Shown: positions 26,041-36,700, counted from the stretch's first letter. The stretch: DNA of 64,000 nt from Marinospirillum sp035271045 (GCF_035271045.1 NZ_DATESC010000030.1:62001-126000); one strand, 5' to 3'. Notes: generated by a model from the letters alone, not told the origin. Numbers and translations are program-made.

Positions 26041-27583
26041 GCGGAATATCCTGTTCGTCAATCACGTTTAAAGCATCATTATCGGGCAGGTCTTCTAAAT
26101 CATCTAACCAATTATTTTCAACAACATAGCGGTCATCATGGATAGACTCAGGCGACCAGCGCTCTTCTTCAACTGACTCATCCACAAGCTCAACCACTTT
26201 ACTGTCTTTAACTTCGTTTGTTACAGCCGCCTCTTCAACCGCAGCGGCTCTAGGCTCAGTTTCTGAAAAAAGGGCTTCTAAATCAGCTTCTGCATCGTTT
26301 AGGTCGAACCCTTGCAAAAAATCATCCGTTTCTGAAATATTTTCTTCTTCTGAAGCTATCATTGCAACTTCAGAAGCATTGACGACATCATCTAGCGGCT
26401 CAAGCATTGGCTTGGCTACTGGCATCGCCATAGGCAAATCAACTAAATCATCTTCAAGCGCCGTATCTTTAGGACGTTCGTGACGTGGCGTTTTTCCTCG
26501 CTGCAAACTCACCTGAGCAATTGGCTCTGGTTGTAGTCGTGGCTCTGATTCTTGCTCTGGTTCTAATGCTAATTCTTGCTCTGGTTCTAATGCTAGCGCT
26601 TGCCCTAATTCTTGCTCTGGTTGTAATAACGCGTTCTTTTCTAAAAATGGACTTTCTAATACAGTGTCTAGTTCAGATTCCGCTATCGCCAAATTAGCTT
26701 GCGGTTCAGTGCTAGCAATAAAAGGCTCAGAAAAAACAGCTTGATCTAAAGGCGGCGTATCCGGTGTATCAAGCACACCATCAGCAAGTGGTGCAAAGTT
26801 GCTAGCCACTGGTCGATAAGCGCTACCTAACAGTTTATCAATAATTTTTTTGTAACGGCCTTCTAAAGTAGAGTCAACCAAGCTTTGCAGCGTTTCTATT
26901 CTAGCGCCACCCAAAGTAACTTCGGAATCACCCACTAAGCGATATTCGTCTAATAAGTTTTCACAAGCAGCTTCTGCAAGGTTTAAATCTTCAGGGTTAA
27001 GAAAAATTCTGAGCCGTTGATGACCCACTGGCAATGCTGCAACGGATTCTTGTAAAACATCTATTAAAAAATTTCGCTCTAATTTTACTTCACGACGCAA
27101 AATAGCCCGACAAACCAGATCAACTAACGAAAGCAGTGCATTTTCTACGTCTTGATCCAAAGCAGCCACAGGGCCTTGCAACTGCTCAATTAAACCTTGT
27201 AATCGAGCCAATTGCTGGTCAATTTCTTGCTCTGCTTGACCTAAACCTTGTTCATAACCTGATTGAAACCCAACTTCTTGACCTGTTTTTTCACCTTCTT
27301 GATAACCCAGCGCACGGCCTTCCTCTTGCCCTGCTGCAACACCTTCAGCAAAACCAACAGCATAGCCCTGCTGCTGCGCTTCTTCAGCTTGTGCAATAAG
27401 TGCTTCCGGTGTAGGTGCAGCAATAACAGGCTCTACCAAAGATACTTCCTCTGGTAGATCATCTTCCTTTTTCAACTCCTTTAAACGCTGAGCAATACGT
27501 CGCTTAACACCGGTAAGATCAGGCATTTCCCAGTGGGTATAAGCTACATTGTCACTAACCGGAATACGTTTTTTGTTTTGCAC
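26033..27583 (-). CDS. fliH: FliH, regulator of the export ATPase, with a long acidic C-terminal extension
   Basis: FliH dimerises, binds FliI and anchors it to FliN in the C-ring. Residues 1-255 are a normal FliH: an N-terminal aromatic patch (YTHWEMPDL), a Gly-repeat helix (about 73-117, G/AxxxG spacing) and the C-terminal FliI-binding domain ending near RYKKIIDKLLG. A 260-residue tail follows. It is rich in Glu, Asp, Leu and Pro, with an ELALEPEQE-type repeat near 330-350 and late Trp-containing acidic stretches (EERWSPES, ENNWLDDLEDL). Total of 516 aa is about twice the usual length. The start is a GTG at 27583, preceded by AGGTAGG. A 19-bp duplication lies over the start site. Confidence 0.93.
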   Translation of the reverse strand: MQNKKRIPVSDNVAYTHWEMPDLTGVKRRIAQRLKELKKEDDLPEEVSLVEPVIAAPTPEALIAQAEEAQQQGYAVGFAEGVAAGQEEGRALGYQEGEKTGQEVGFQSGYEQGLGQAEQEIDQQLARLQGLIEQLQGPVAALDQDVENALLSLVDLVCRAILRREVKLERNFLIDVLQESVAALPVGHQRLRIFLNPEDLNLAEAACENLLDEYRLVGDSEVTLGGARIETLQSLVDSTLEGRYKKIIDKLLGSAYRPVASNFAPLADGVLDTPDTPPLDQAVFSEPFIASTEPQANLAIAESELDTVLESPFLEKNALLQPEQELGQALALEPEQELALEPEQESEPRLQPEPIAQVSLQRGKTPRHERPKDTALEDDLVDLPMAMPVAKPMLEPLDDVVNASEVAMIASEEENISETDDFLQGFDLNDAEADLEALFSETEPRAAAVEEAAVTNEVKDSKVVELVDESVEEERWSPESIHDDRYVVENNWLDDLEDLPDNDALNVIDEQDIPHG

Positions 27584-27614
27584 TTAACCTACCTATTTGC
27601 ACTTAACCTACCTA
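27577..27614. repeat. Perfect 19-bp tandem duplication over the fliH start site
   Basis: TTTGCACTTAACCTACCTA occurs twice with no spacer (27577-27595 and 27596-27614). On the coding strand each copy contains an AGGTAGG ribosome-binding-like stretch and a GTG. The upstream GTG is out of frame with fliH and reads about 15 codons to a stop overlapping the start of fliH. Confidence 0.95.
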
Positions 27615-27637
27615 AGAGCCAACAAAACAGAATACTG

Positions 27638-28651
27638 TTAAACCATTTCATCACCACCAGAAGCTAGATTAATAGTGCCATCGTCAGCAAGACGACGCGC
27701 CACACCCAACACTTCTTTTTGCGAGCTTTCAACTTCACTAATACGAACAGGACCTTGTGCTTCTAAATCATCACGTAATAGTTCTGCAGCACGCTTAGAC
27801 ATATTCTTAAAGATTTTTTCTTGAACCCTAGGTTCAGCGCCTTTAAGTGCCAAGGTTAATGTTTCTGGCTTAACTTCACGCAGCAATACTTGCAAATCTT
27901 TGTCGTCCAAATCGGCAAGGTTGTCGAATACAAACATTAAATCTTCGATTTCTATACCTAGCGCTTCGTCAATCTCTTTAATAGCATCCATCAACTCACC
28001 CTCAACGTTACTGTCAAGGTTGTTCATTATATTAGCAACTACTTTAACACCACCCATACTGGTAGTTTGTGTGCCGCCTGAACCAGAGAATTGCTTTTCT
28101 AAAATATCATTAAGCTCTTGCAAGGCTTGTGGTTGCACCGACTCTAATGCAGCAACACGTAACATCACGTCTAAACGTACCTTAGGATCAAAGAAGCGAA
28201 TAATTTCTGCGCCTTGATCTGAATCCAAATAAGACAACACAATGGCTTGAATTTGCGGGTGTTCAAAACGAATAATGTCGGCTACAGCACGCGGCTCCAT
28301 CCATTTAAGTGTATCTAAACCTGTGGTATTACCGCCCAATAGAATACGATCGATAAGACCGTTAGCTTTATCTTCACCCAAAGCTTCACTTAGCATACGG
28401 CGAATATAACTGTCCGCACCAACGCCCAAACCTGTTTGCTCGCCAACATCTTCTAAAAAGTCACCTAAAACTTCTTCAACATCTGCTCGGCTAACGTTTT
28501 GCAGTTGCGACATGGCTAAACCTATTTTCTGAACTTCTTTAGGTCCCATGTGTTTAAGCACTTGCGCTGCATCAGTTTCACCCAACGACATTAAAAGTAT
28601 TGCTGCTCTTTCTAAACTAGAAAGGCTTTCACCGTATTCATCATCACTCAT
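27638..28651 (-). CDS. fliG: FliG, flagellar motor switch rotor protein
   Basis: FliG sits on the FliF ring and meets the stator; its charged C-terminal helix takes part in torque generation. The 337-residue product has the standard N-terminal (LSSLERAAILLMSLGETDAAQVLKHM), middle (EHPQIQAIVLSYLDSDQGAEIIRFF) and C-terminal (MFVFDNLADLDDKDLQVLLREVKPETLTLALKG) domains. Length is typical. It overlaps the fliF end by 8 nt, so the two are coupled. Confidence 0.98.
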   Translation of the reverse strand: MSDDEYGESLSSLERAAILLMSLGETDAAQVLKHMGPKEVQKIGLAMSQLQNVSRADVEEVLGDFLEDVGEQTGLGVGADSYIRRMLSEALGEDKANGLIDRILLGGNTTGLDTLKWMEPRAVADIIRFEHPQIQAIVLSYLDSDQGAEIIRFFDPKVRLDVMLRVAALESVQPQALQELNDILEKQFSGSGGTQTTSMGGVKVVANIMNNLDSNVEGELMDAIKEIDEALGIEIEDLMFVFDNLADLDDKDLQVLLREVKPETLTLALKGAEPRVQEKIFKNMSKRAAELLRDDLEAQGPVRISEVESSQKEVLGVARRLADDGTINLASGGDEMV

Positions 28652-30404
28652 CGTTTGCTACCCACTGGCGGACTACCTGAGCTACCCGTCCCGGATTCTC
28701 AGCAATCAAGGCACGAATTGCATTCAGTTGCCGCTCATAAAGATCACTTTGTGGTGCAAGTAAAGGATCATCAGAAGCACTTAACGTAACCTGATCGTTT
28801 GACAGACCATCATCAAGTGCTGCCAAGGAATCGAGCTCAGAATCATTAAGATCTTTATCAGAACGTGCTGCCAAGTTACGTAGAATTGGGCGTAACACAC
28901 CAAAGATAAGAATCAATACAAAAAGACCCGCTAGAACCTGCTTGGCTAAATCCCAGACCCAAGGCTGTTCCCACAAGGGTATGTCTGGAATCTCATCCAC
29001 TGCACCTTCAACAAAAGGTGAGTTGATAACACTCACGCTATCACCACGAGCCGCGCTATAACCAACCGCATTACGGACTAAAGAGGTTAGTCTTTCAATC
29101 TCATTGGCATCCCAAGGCAAGCGCTCGGCCACACCTGTATCTGGATTACGCTGAATTAAATCATCAACAACAACCGCTACGGTTAAACGTGCGATTCTAC
29201 CCGAGTCGTTGCGTGAATAACTAAGGGTTCTATCTAACTCAAAATTACGTGTTGCTTGTGAGCGACGATTGGTTGCCGCTTCTGACGTTGTGCTACCATT
29301 AGCATTCTCTGGTGCAAAACCATCTTGAGGAGGCTGATTAGACAAAGCACCGGGAATACCTAAAGGGCCAAAATCGCCACCCCGCTGTTCATCAACCGTT
29401 TGCTCGCTACGTATAGCTGGCATATCAGGATTAAATTGCTCGGTACTTTGCTCAATTTTAGTAAAATCAACATCAACAGCAACGGCTGCTTGAAAACGAC
29501 CAGGACCTGCAATAGGCTCTAAAATAGAGCGAATACGCTCATTAACTCTTTGTTCAACAAGGCGAGTATGTTCTAGCTGCATCGCCATCGCTTTATCAGT
29601 TTCACTTTCTTCTTTTTGTGATAAAAGATTGCCGCGCTGATCCACAATGGTGACATCTTTTGAATCCATTTGCGGAATACTGGAAGCAACTAAGCGCATA
29701 ATAGCGTTGGCTTGAACGGCATCCATCGTTCTACCCGGTGTTAAATTTAGAAAAACTGAAGCCGTCGATTTTCGCTGATCACGTAAAAAAACGGATTGGC
29801 GTGGCACAGCAAGGTGTACGCGTGCTTGACGAATAGCATCTAAACTAGAAATAGTTCTAGCAAGTTCACCTTCAACACTGCGTAGATAACGCGCATTTTC
29901 CATGAACTGACTAGTGCCTAAGCCTTGTTCAGTTTCTAAAAGTTCATAACCTACAGTATTAGGTTGCTGTATATCCGCACCAGCAACTTGCATACGCGCA
30001 CGGTGTATATCGCTTTCTTTTACAAGCAAAGTACCAGAAGAAGGATCAACCCGATATTGAATCTGATTTCTTTCTAAAACCTCTACAATAGCCGAAGAAT
30101 CCACCTCATTAAGGCTAGACATTAAAGGTCGATAATTATCTGACTGAGACCAGAGTACTACAGCAAAACCTAAGGCAATACTGGCAGCAAAACCTACCAA
30201 TAAAGCCATCTGACGCAATACATTTAACTGATTAAAGTTAGCAAGCATAGTTTCTGCTTTACTGCCACTCTTTAAAAAGCCACCTTTACTTTGCTTGTCA
30301 TTATTGGCTTGACCTGCAGCAACACCGCTCGCCTCTGGCTGCACAGTGTCAGGTAAGTTAGCTGATCCTGAATCACTGGCCACATTGGCAGGTGCATTTT
30401 CCAT
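28644..30404 (-). CDS. fliF: FliF, flagellar MS-ring protein
   Basis: FliF forms the MS ring, the base on which rod, C-ring and export gate assemble. The 586-residue product has a cytoplasmic N-terminus, a first membrane helix (about 67-88), ring-building domains (SLNEVDSSAIVEVLERNQIQYRVD and onward) and a variable periplasmic loop (about 300-390). A second helix (about 475-495: VLAGLFVLILIFGVLRPIL) and a C-terminal FliG-binding tail (NPGRVAQVVRQWV) follow. All are as expected. It lies 50 bp downstream of fliE. Confidence 0.97.
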   Translation of the reverse strand: MENAPANVASDSGSANLPDTVQPEASGVAAGQANNDKQSKGGFLKSGSKAETMLANFNQLNVLRQMALLVGFAASIALGFAVVLWSQSDNYRPLMSSLNEVDSSAIVEVLERNQIQYRVDPSSGTLLVKESDIHRARMQVAGADIQQPNTVGYELLETEQGLGTSQFMENARYLRSVEGELARTISSLDAIRQARVHLAVPRQSVFLRDQRKSTASVFLNLTPGRTMDAVQANAIMRLVASSIPQMDSKDVTIVDQRGNLLSQKEESETDKAMAMQLEHTRLVEQRVNERIRSILEPIAGPGRFQAAVAVDVDFTKIEQSTEQFNPDMPAIRSEQTVDEQRGGDFGPLGIPGALSNQPPQDGFAPENANGSTTSEAATNRRSQATRNFELDRTLSYSRNDSGRIARLTVAVVVDDLIQRNPDTGVAERLPWDANEIERLTSLVRNAVGYSAARGDSVSVINSPFVEGAVDEIPDIPLWEQPWVWDLAKQVLAGLFVLILIFGVLRPILRNLAARSDKDLNDSELDSLAALDDGLSNDQVTLSASDDPLLAPQSDLYERQLNAIRALIAENPGRVAQVVRQWVANDE

Positions 30405-30454
30405 TCATTAACCCCAGTTAATCCATTCTGACAACTCAAATGTTAGCTCAGACA

Positions 30455-30853
30455 TTAAATAGACATCCGCATAACTTCTTGGTAAGCACTTACCAAGCGG
30501 GTTCTCACCTGCGACATAGCCTCAAAAGCTACCGATGATTTTTGTGCAGAAATCATCACGTTAACAATATCCACATCAGGATCACCCATTTCATAACGGG
30601 TACGCAGATCACTTGCCTGCTGCTGATGGCCATTCACGTTGTCTATCGCTTGTTTTAGCATGCTAGCAAAAGACGGAACTTCTTTAACGTCCGAAGCAGC
30701 ACTCACACCAGAAACTGAATTAATTGAATTTTCTTGTAGTCCACTCACCAAAGGTGATAAACCAACTTGCGATGCATTCATGCCGTGATTTATCTGGCTT
30801 TGTGCTGATCGTATTTGTGTCAACACACCTGAAATATCAGCGCGTTCAATCAT
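30455..30853 (-). CDS. fliE: FliE, flagellar hook-basal body protein
   Basis: FliE joins the MS ring/export gate to the rod. The 132-residue product ends with the conserved region PSFASMLKQAIDNVNGHQQQASDLRTRYEMGDPDVDIVNVMISAQKSSVAFEAMSQVRTRLVSAYQEVMRMSI. The N-terminal 55 residues are variable. It is the first gene of the long fliE-to-fliR run; its promoter must lie in 30854-31116. Confidence 0.95.
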   Translation of the reverse strand: MIERADISGVLTQIRSAQSQINHGMNASQVGLSPLVSGLQENSINSVSGVSAASDVKEVPSFASMLKQAIDNVNGHQQQASDLRTRYEMGDPDVDIVNVMISAQKSSVAFEAMSQVRTRLVSAYQEVMRMSI

Positions 30854-31116
30854 GTTAGAACACCCTTTTTATATTTAATGTTAAAAATATGTAACAAACC
30901 AGTGAGATTACAACCCAACGATTTAAAATTATTAAAGATGGGTTACTTTTACTCCATTAACACTTTAATTTATCTGGTTTACAGGTTGCTTACTTTACCG
31001 AATTGCTTGCCTGATGACTACACTATAATCCCACAATTCATCGGCAAATACAGATCTGTAATGCAACTCAAAGTTTCATTAGGTAAAAAAATAACCAATT
31101 TAGTAATTAAACTTAA
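30854..31116 (-). other. Intergenic region between fleR and fliE
   Basis: These 263 bp contain no gene I can support. The fliE promoter should be here. I looked for a sigma-54 GG-N10-GC pair on the minus strand and found no exact one. A sigma-28-like -10 (GCCGATGA, around 31040) lacks its TAAA -35, and a TATAGT hexamer around 31022 is a possible sigma-70 -10. None is convincing. Confidence 0.4.
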
Positions 31117-32484
31117 TTAAAAATAACCTTCATCGCGCATTTTCGCTAATTTATAACGTAAAGTTCGTGGACTTATCCCCAGACGCTCTGCTGTTTCTTT
31201 TTTGCGGCCAGCTTCCTGCTTTAAAGCATCAATAATCATTTGCTTTTCTTGCCCCCACAAATCCTCTTTTAATGCCTCACCCAAAAACTCTACTTTAGAT
31301 CCACTCATAGACGACTCACTAACGGGCGGCTCATTGATTGATGCTAATAAATCCGTTTCTATGACTAAGCTTTGTAAAGTAACCTGATCGCCTGTCGCCA
31401 AAATCAATGCACGCTGCATTACATTTTCAAGTTCACGCACATTACCCGGCCAAGTATGTTCTTTTAGCCTTTTAGCTGCTTCAGGATGCAACTCTGGTAG
31501 CTTTTTCACGCCCATACGCTGCGCGTGCTTGGCCATTAAAAAGTTAGCTAAAGGCACGATATCAGCAGGTCTAGCGCGTAAAGGCGGCCAAGCCAAGGGG
31601 AAAACGTTTAATCGGTAATACAAATCTTCACGAAATAAACCCTCAGCAATCGCTTGTTTAAGGTTTCTATTACTTGTTGCCAACACCCGCACATTTAACT
31701 TCAACACTTTACGTCCACCTAAGCGCTCAACTTCTTGCTCTTGCAAGATACGCAATAGCTTAGCCTGTAGTTCTAGCGGCATTTCGGTGACTTCATCTAA
31801 CAGCAGCGTACCACCGTCAGCCTGCTCAAATTTACCTGCTGTACTCACATTAGCGCCGGTAAAAGCACCTTTTTCATAACCAAACAAAGTAGCCTCTAAT
31901 AAGCTTTCTGGTATTGCTGCACAGTTAATGGCAATAAAAGGTTTATGCGCTCGCGCTGATTCAGTGTGAATAAAGCGTGCCAAAACTTCTTTGCCCGTGC
32001 CCGATTCACCACCAATCATGACTGAAGCATCGCTTTTAGCCACACGACTGGCTAACAGTAACAATTCTTTACTGGCTGGATCATCAACAATCGGCTGATT
32101 AATCGCTGATTGCTGACTACCCCCTTGCCCCTGTAATAAAGGCTTTAATACTTTAACTAACACGTCTGGGTCAAAAGGCTTAACAAGGTAATCTGCTACA
32201 CCTTTACGCATCGCATCAACGGCTTGATCGATACTGCCATAAGCCGTCATCAACACCATCGGCACACCGGGCCAATTTTCTTGCACCGCTGTTAATAGTT
32301 GATGACCGTCCATCATAGGCATATTCACATCAGAAACGACCAAGCTAATGGCGTGCTTCTTCATTTTTAACAACGCTTCTTTACCATTTTCTGCAGAAAC
32401 ATAAGACCAACCTTCTAAAGAAAGCGTATCTTCTAGCGCTTCACGAAGATCAGCATCGTCTTCTACGATCAAAATTTGCTGCAT
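31117..32484 (-). CDS. fleR: FleR/FlrC-type sigma-54-dependent response regulator
   Basis: This NtrC-family activator switches on middle flagellar genes when phosphorylated by FleS/FlrB. It has a receiver domain (Asp in VVSDVNMP), an AAA+ sigma-54 domain with Walker A GESGTGKE, the sigma-54-contacting GAFTGA loop and DELDE-type Walker B (LLLDEVTEMP). A Fis-type HTH lies at the C-terminus (KKETAERLGISPRTLRYKLAKM). The ATG at 32484 is 7 nt after GGAG; a GTG two codons earlier is less likely. It follows fleS by 37 bp and precedes fliE. Confidence 0.93.
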   Translation of the reverse strand: MQQILIVEDDADLREALEDTLSLEGWSYVSAENGKEALLKMKKHAISLVVSDVNMPMMDGHQLLTAVQENWPGVPMVLMTAYGSIDQAVDAMRKGVADYLVKPFDPDVLVKVLKPLLQGQGGSQQSAINQPIVDDPASKELLLLASRVAKSDASVMIGGESGTGKEVLARFIHTESARAHKPFIAINCAAIPESLLEATLFGYEKGAFTGANVSTAGKFEQADGGTLLLDEVTEMPLELQAKLLRILQEQEVERLGGRKVLKLNVRVLATSNRNLKQAIAEGLFREDLYYRLNVFPLAWPPLRARPADIVPLANFLMAKHAQRMGVKKLPELHPEAAKRLKEHTWPGNVRELENVMQRALILATGDQVTLQSLVIETDLLASINEPPVSESSMSGSKVEFLGEALKEDLWGQEKQMIIDALKQEAGRKKETAERLGISPRTLRYKLAKMRDEGYF

Positions 32485-32521
32485 TAACACTCTCCAGAAT
32501 TTAGTGCCATATCTACACTTT

Positions 32522-33604
32522 TTAATCAGAATTAATTGAATTAGACGCCGTCGGATCAGAACCAGTCGGTAAAGCCAGCCAAGCTTTTACACCTTCACCT
32601 AAACGGGTTTGCAACCAAAAACGGCCTTTATGTGCTTCAATAACGGCTTGAACAATCGCCAAACCCAATCCTGTTCCTTGTGATTTAGTGGTATAAAAAG
32701 GCTCTTGTGATTTTTGTACTGAACCTGAATCAATACCCGGGCCATTATCAGCAACACACAGCAATAAATGCCGTCCATTCAAGCCCGGTAAGTCATCAAC
32801 TACTTCTAAATGCAAAGTAATTTGCGGTGCTGGACTTATCGCTTCTACAGCATTATTAATTAAATTAAGTACCGCGCCAACCAACGAATCAAGACTAATA
32901 ACAAGCTGACCTTCAACACAACCGACCGCCCAAACAAAATCGAGTTGATTTCTTTCGACTATTGGCTGAACCGCTTCTTGCAACGCTTGTAAAAAAGCAG
33001 CAACGTCCATGCGCCGTGCCATTCGAGTTTCACCCTTGGCAAAAATAAGCATATCGCGGATTTGCTGATCCATGTGCTGCAAGCGTCCTTTAATTCTGGC
33101 AGCAAATTTTTTTTGTTGCTCAAGCTCTAAGTTGTCTTTTTGTAAATGACCCGCATAAAGTAGTGCTGTTGATAGCGGTGTACGTAACTGATGCGCTAAA
33201 GAAGCCGCCATATTACCCATTGAAGACAAACGCTCATGGCGAGCCAACTGCTCCTGCAAACGGCGCGTTTCAGTTAAATCTTGCAATAATATCAACTGCC
33301 CAGCACCTTCAGATAAAGAACTAATGGATAAACTCACGCGTTTACCATCACGCAAAGAAATCTCATGTCCATCATCGTTGCGCGGCGCAAAAGCACGCTG
33401 CACCACCGACAACCAAGACTCATGCAGCAGCGGTTCACCCAAAATGGCAACCGCTGATGGATTGACTTGACTAACTTTTCCACGCTGATCCAACAGCACC
33501 AAACCCGCGGGTAAAACGGCTAATACATCGGACAAAGTTTGCTCAGCAGCCTTAGCAGCCGGTCGTTCAGTCACGTTAACGTCTACTCTAATTTTATTGA
33601 CCAT
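32522..33604 (-). CDS. fleS: FleS/FlrB-type sensor histidine kinase
   Basis: The partner kinase of FleR. The 360-residue protein has no membrane helices. It has a PAS domain (about 25-105: VLAVLPAGLVLLDQRGKVSQVNPSAVAIL), a HisKA domain with the phospho-His in SLAHQLRTPLS, and a HATPase domain (NLINNAVEAI, VADNGPGID, TGLGLAIVQ). Being soluble fits FleS/FlrB, which senses basal-body assembly state from the cytoplasm. No fleQ/flrA lies upstream; dnaE begins divergently 96 bp away. Confidence 0.92.
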   Translation of the reverse strand: MVNKIRVDVNVTERPAAKAAEQTLSDVLAVLPAGLVLLDQRGKVSQVNPSAVAILGEPLLHESWLSVVQRAFAPRNDDGHEISLRDGKRVSLSISSLSEGAGQLILLQDLTETRRLQEQLARHERLSSMGNMAASLAHQLRTPLSTALLYAGHLQKDNLELEQQKKFAARIKGRLQHMDQQIRDMLIFAKGETRMARRMDVAAFLQALQEAVQPIVERNQLDFVWAVGCVEGQLVISLDSLVGAVLNLINNAVEAISPAPQITLHLEVVDDLPGLNGRHLLLCVADNGPGIDSGSVQKSQEPFYTTKSQGTGLGLAIVQAVIEAHKGRFWLQTRLGEGVKAWLALPTGSDPTASNSINSD

Positions 33605-33700
33605 AGTGTGTTGATCTCATTTGATTACAGTCATTTTCGCACAGACCAGCTTGTTTTAGTTAGAATGGTGTTTTGCCACATCACCTGCTGGAATCTTATA

Positions 33701-36700
33701 TTGACACCTTTTATTCACTTACGCCTACACACAGAATTCTCGCTCCATGATGGTCTGATACGCCTTAAACCCTTAGCTAAAAAAGCCGCTGAGCTGGGTT
33801 ATCCAGCATTATCACTCACCGACGAAAGCAACCTTTTTGCACTGGTTAAGTTTTATAAAACCGTACAAAGCGCAGGCATTAAACCCATTATTGGTAGTGA
33901 TATTTGGTTAGCGCCGCTGGACAAAAAATCACCCCCAGCACGCATTACTTTGCTAGCAATGAACAATACGGGTTATTTAAACTTAACCGAAATTTTGTCA
34001 CGCGCTTGGTTAGAAGGTCAGCACTTAGGTAAACCCTATTTAAAGTTTGAGTGGCTAGCAGCGCAACCCGAAGGTTTAATTGTGTTGTCGGGTGCAAAAG
34101 AAGGGCCTATCGGTCAACTACTATTAGCAGGACACCTCGAAGAAGCCACCGCACTAACCCAGCAGTGGATGCGTATTTTCCCTGATACTTTTTATTTAGA
34201 AATACAACGCACCGCACGTTTAGGTGATGAAGAATGCCTTCATGCCAGTGTAACCCTTGCTCAACAGCTAAACTGCCCTTTAGTTGCCACCAATGATGTG
34301 CGTTTTATGCAACGTAAAGATTATTGGGCACATGAAACGCGTGTTGCTATTGGCGAAGGCCGTAGCCTTGATGATCCACGCCGTGAGAATAATTATTCCG
34401 AAGAGCAATATTTAAAAAGTCCACAAGAAATGCAGGCGCTGTTCAGCGACTTGCCTGCAGCACTGGCTAATAGCGTAGAAATTGCCAAGCGTTGCAACGT
34501 TGAAGTACGTTTAGGCGAATATTTTTTACCTAAGCTGCCGATTGCTGAAGGTATGACTGAAGATGAACATTTTCGCAAAAAGTCTCACGATGGTCTTACA
34601 CAACGCTTTGAAAAAATTCACCAGCCACGCCCAGAAAACTTTGCAGAAATACAGCAAGAATACCGTGATCGACTGGATTTTGAACTTAATACCATTATTC
34701 AAATGGGTTTTCCTAGCTACTTTTTAATTGTTGCTGACTTTATTGGTTGGGCGCTCAAAAATGAAGTTCCCGTAGGCCCTGGTCGTGGTTCGGGTGCGGG
34801 CTCTTTGGTCGCCTATTCACTGAATATTACCGACCTAGATCCCATTCATTACAGCCTGCTGTTTGAGCGTTTTCTTAATCCTGAACGGGTTTCTATGCCC
34901 GACTTTGACATCGACTTTTGCATGGAAGGCCGTGAAAAGGTCATTAAATACGTCACAAAAACTTATGGGCGTGAAGCCGTTTCGCAAATTGTTACCTTTG
35001 GAACGATGGCTGCTAAAGGCGTGTTACGCGACGTAGCCCGCGCCCAAGGCAAGCCCTATGCAATTGGCGACCGGCTGTCTAAAGCCATTCCTTTTGAAGT
35101 TGGCATGACTTTAACTAAAGCTGCGGATGAAGTTGAAGAGCTTAAACTACTTGAAACCGCCTACCAAGCCAGCTTGACTAGCGAACTCACCGAACAAATG
35201 TTAGAAAACCTTGACCAAGAAGGTTATGAAGTTTGGGCAATGGCACGCGAATTAGAAGGCATTGCGCGTAACACAGGCAAGCACGCGGGTGGTGTGGTAA
35301 TCGCGCCCAGTAAACTGACCGACTTTGCCCCCGTTATGGCCGATGAAGAAGGCAACGGCTGGGTGGTGCAGTTTGATAAAGACGACATTGAAGAAGCCGG
35401 ATTGGTTAAGTTTGACTTTTTAGGCTTGCGTACTTTAACTATCATTGATCGTGCCTTAAAAGACATTAACGAAAAGCGCCATTTAATGGGTGAAGATGCC
35501 TTAGAAATTACCGGCATTTCACTTAACGATAAAACAACCTTTGATCTATTAAAAAGAGCCGAAACCACCGCCGTTTTCCAGCTTGAATCGCGGGGTATGA
35601 AAGAGCTCATTAAAAAACTTAAACCCGATAGCTTAGAAGACATGATCGCACTGGTTGCACTGTTTCGACCCGGCCCGTTGCAATCAGGCATGGTTGATGA
35701 TTTTATTCAGCGTAAACATGGCGAATCGCCCATTTCTTACCCCCACCCCGATTATCAGCACGCAGCATTAGAACCGGTATTAGCACCCACCTACGGCATT
35801 ATTTTATACCAAGAACAAGTCATGCAAATCGCACAGGTGATGGCAGGCTTTACTTTGGGTGGTGCCGATATGCTACGGCGGGCGATGGGTAAGAAAAAGC
35901 CAGAAGAAATGGCGAAAATGCGCCAACTTTTTTTGGAAGGCAGTGAAAAAAATGGCATTGATGCCACTAAAGCAGGGCAGATTTTTGACCTAGTAGAAAA
36001 GTTTGCAGGTTATGGTTTTAACAAGTCTCACTCTGCTGCTTATGGTCTAGTTTCTTACCAAACTGCTTGGCTTAAAACGCATTATCCCGCATCTTTTATG
36101 GCAGCAGTTATGTCGACTGAAATGAACAACACCGACAAGGTGGTGATGCTGGTTGAAGAAAGCCGTGCCATGAAACTGACCATTATGCCGCCCGATGTTA
36201 ACTTGGGCAGCTGGTATTTTACCGTAAACGCAGCAGGTGAGATTATCTATGGTTTGGGCGCAATCAAAGGCGTGGGCGAAAGTCCTGTTGAAGCTTTAAC
36301 TGAAGCAAGAAACCAAGGGGGTATTTTTAGCGACCTTTTTGATTTTTGTAACCGTGTCGACATGAAGCGTCTTAACAAACGTAGCATTGATGCATTAATT
36401 CGCAGCGGCGCTTTCGATAAATTAGCGCCCAGTCGCAACCTACTTCTAGCAGCCTTAGAAGATGCACTTAAAGCCGCGGATCAAGCCAACCGCAATATAA
36501 GCTTAGGCATGAACGATTTATTTGGTGGTTTAAGTGTTGAACAAGACACAAACAGCGACCCCTACGCGCCTTATTTAAGCACACCACAATGGACGGACAA
36601 ACAACGCCTAGCCGGTGAAAAAGAAACACTTGGCTTGTATTTAACCGGTCATCCTATTGATGAATATGAAGCCGAATTAAAGCGCTTTGTTAGCAAAAAA

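Noticed and set aside
30878..31120. 80-codon open frame on the plus strand between fliE and fleR
   Set aside because: No recognisable domain, no good ribosome site, composition of AT-rich intergenic DNA, and it overlaps the end of fleR; more likely the fliE promoter region.
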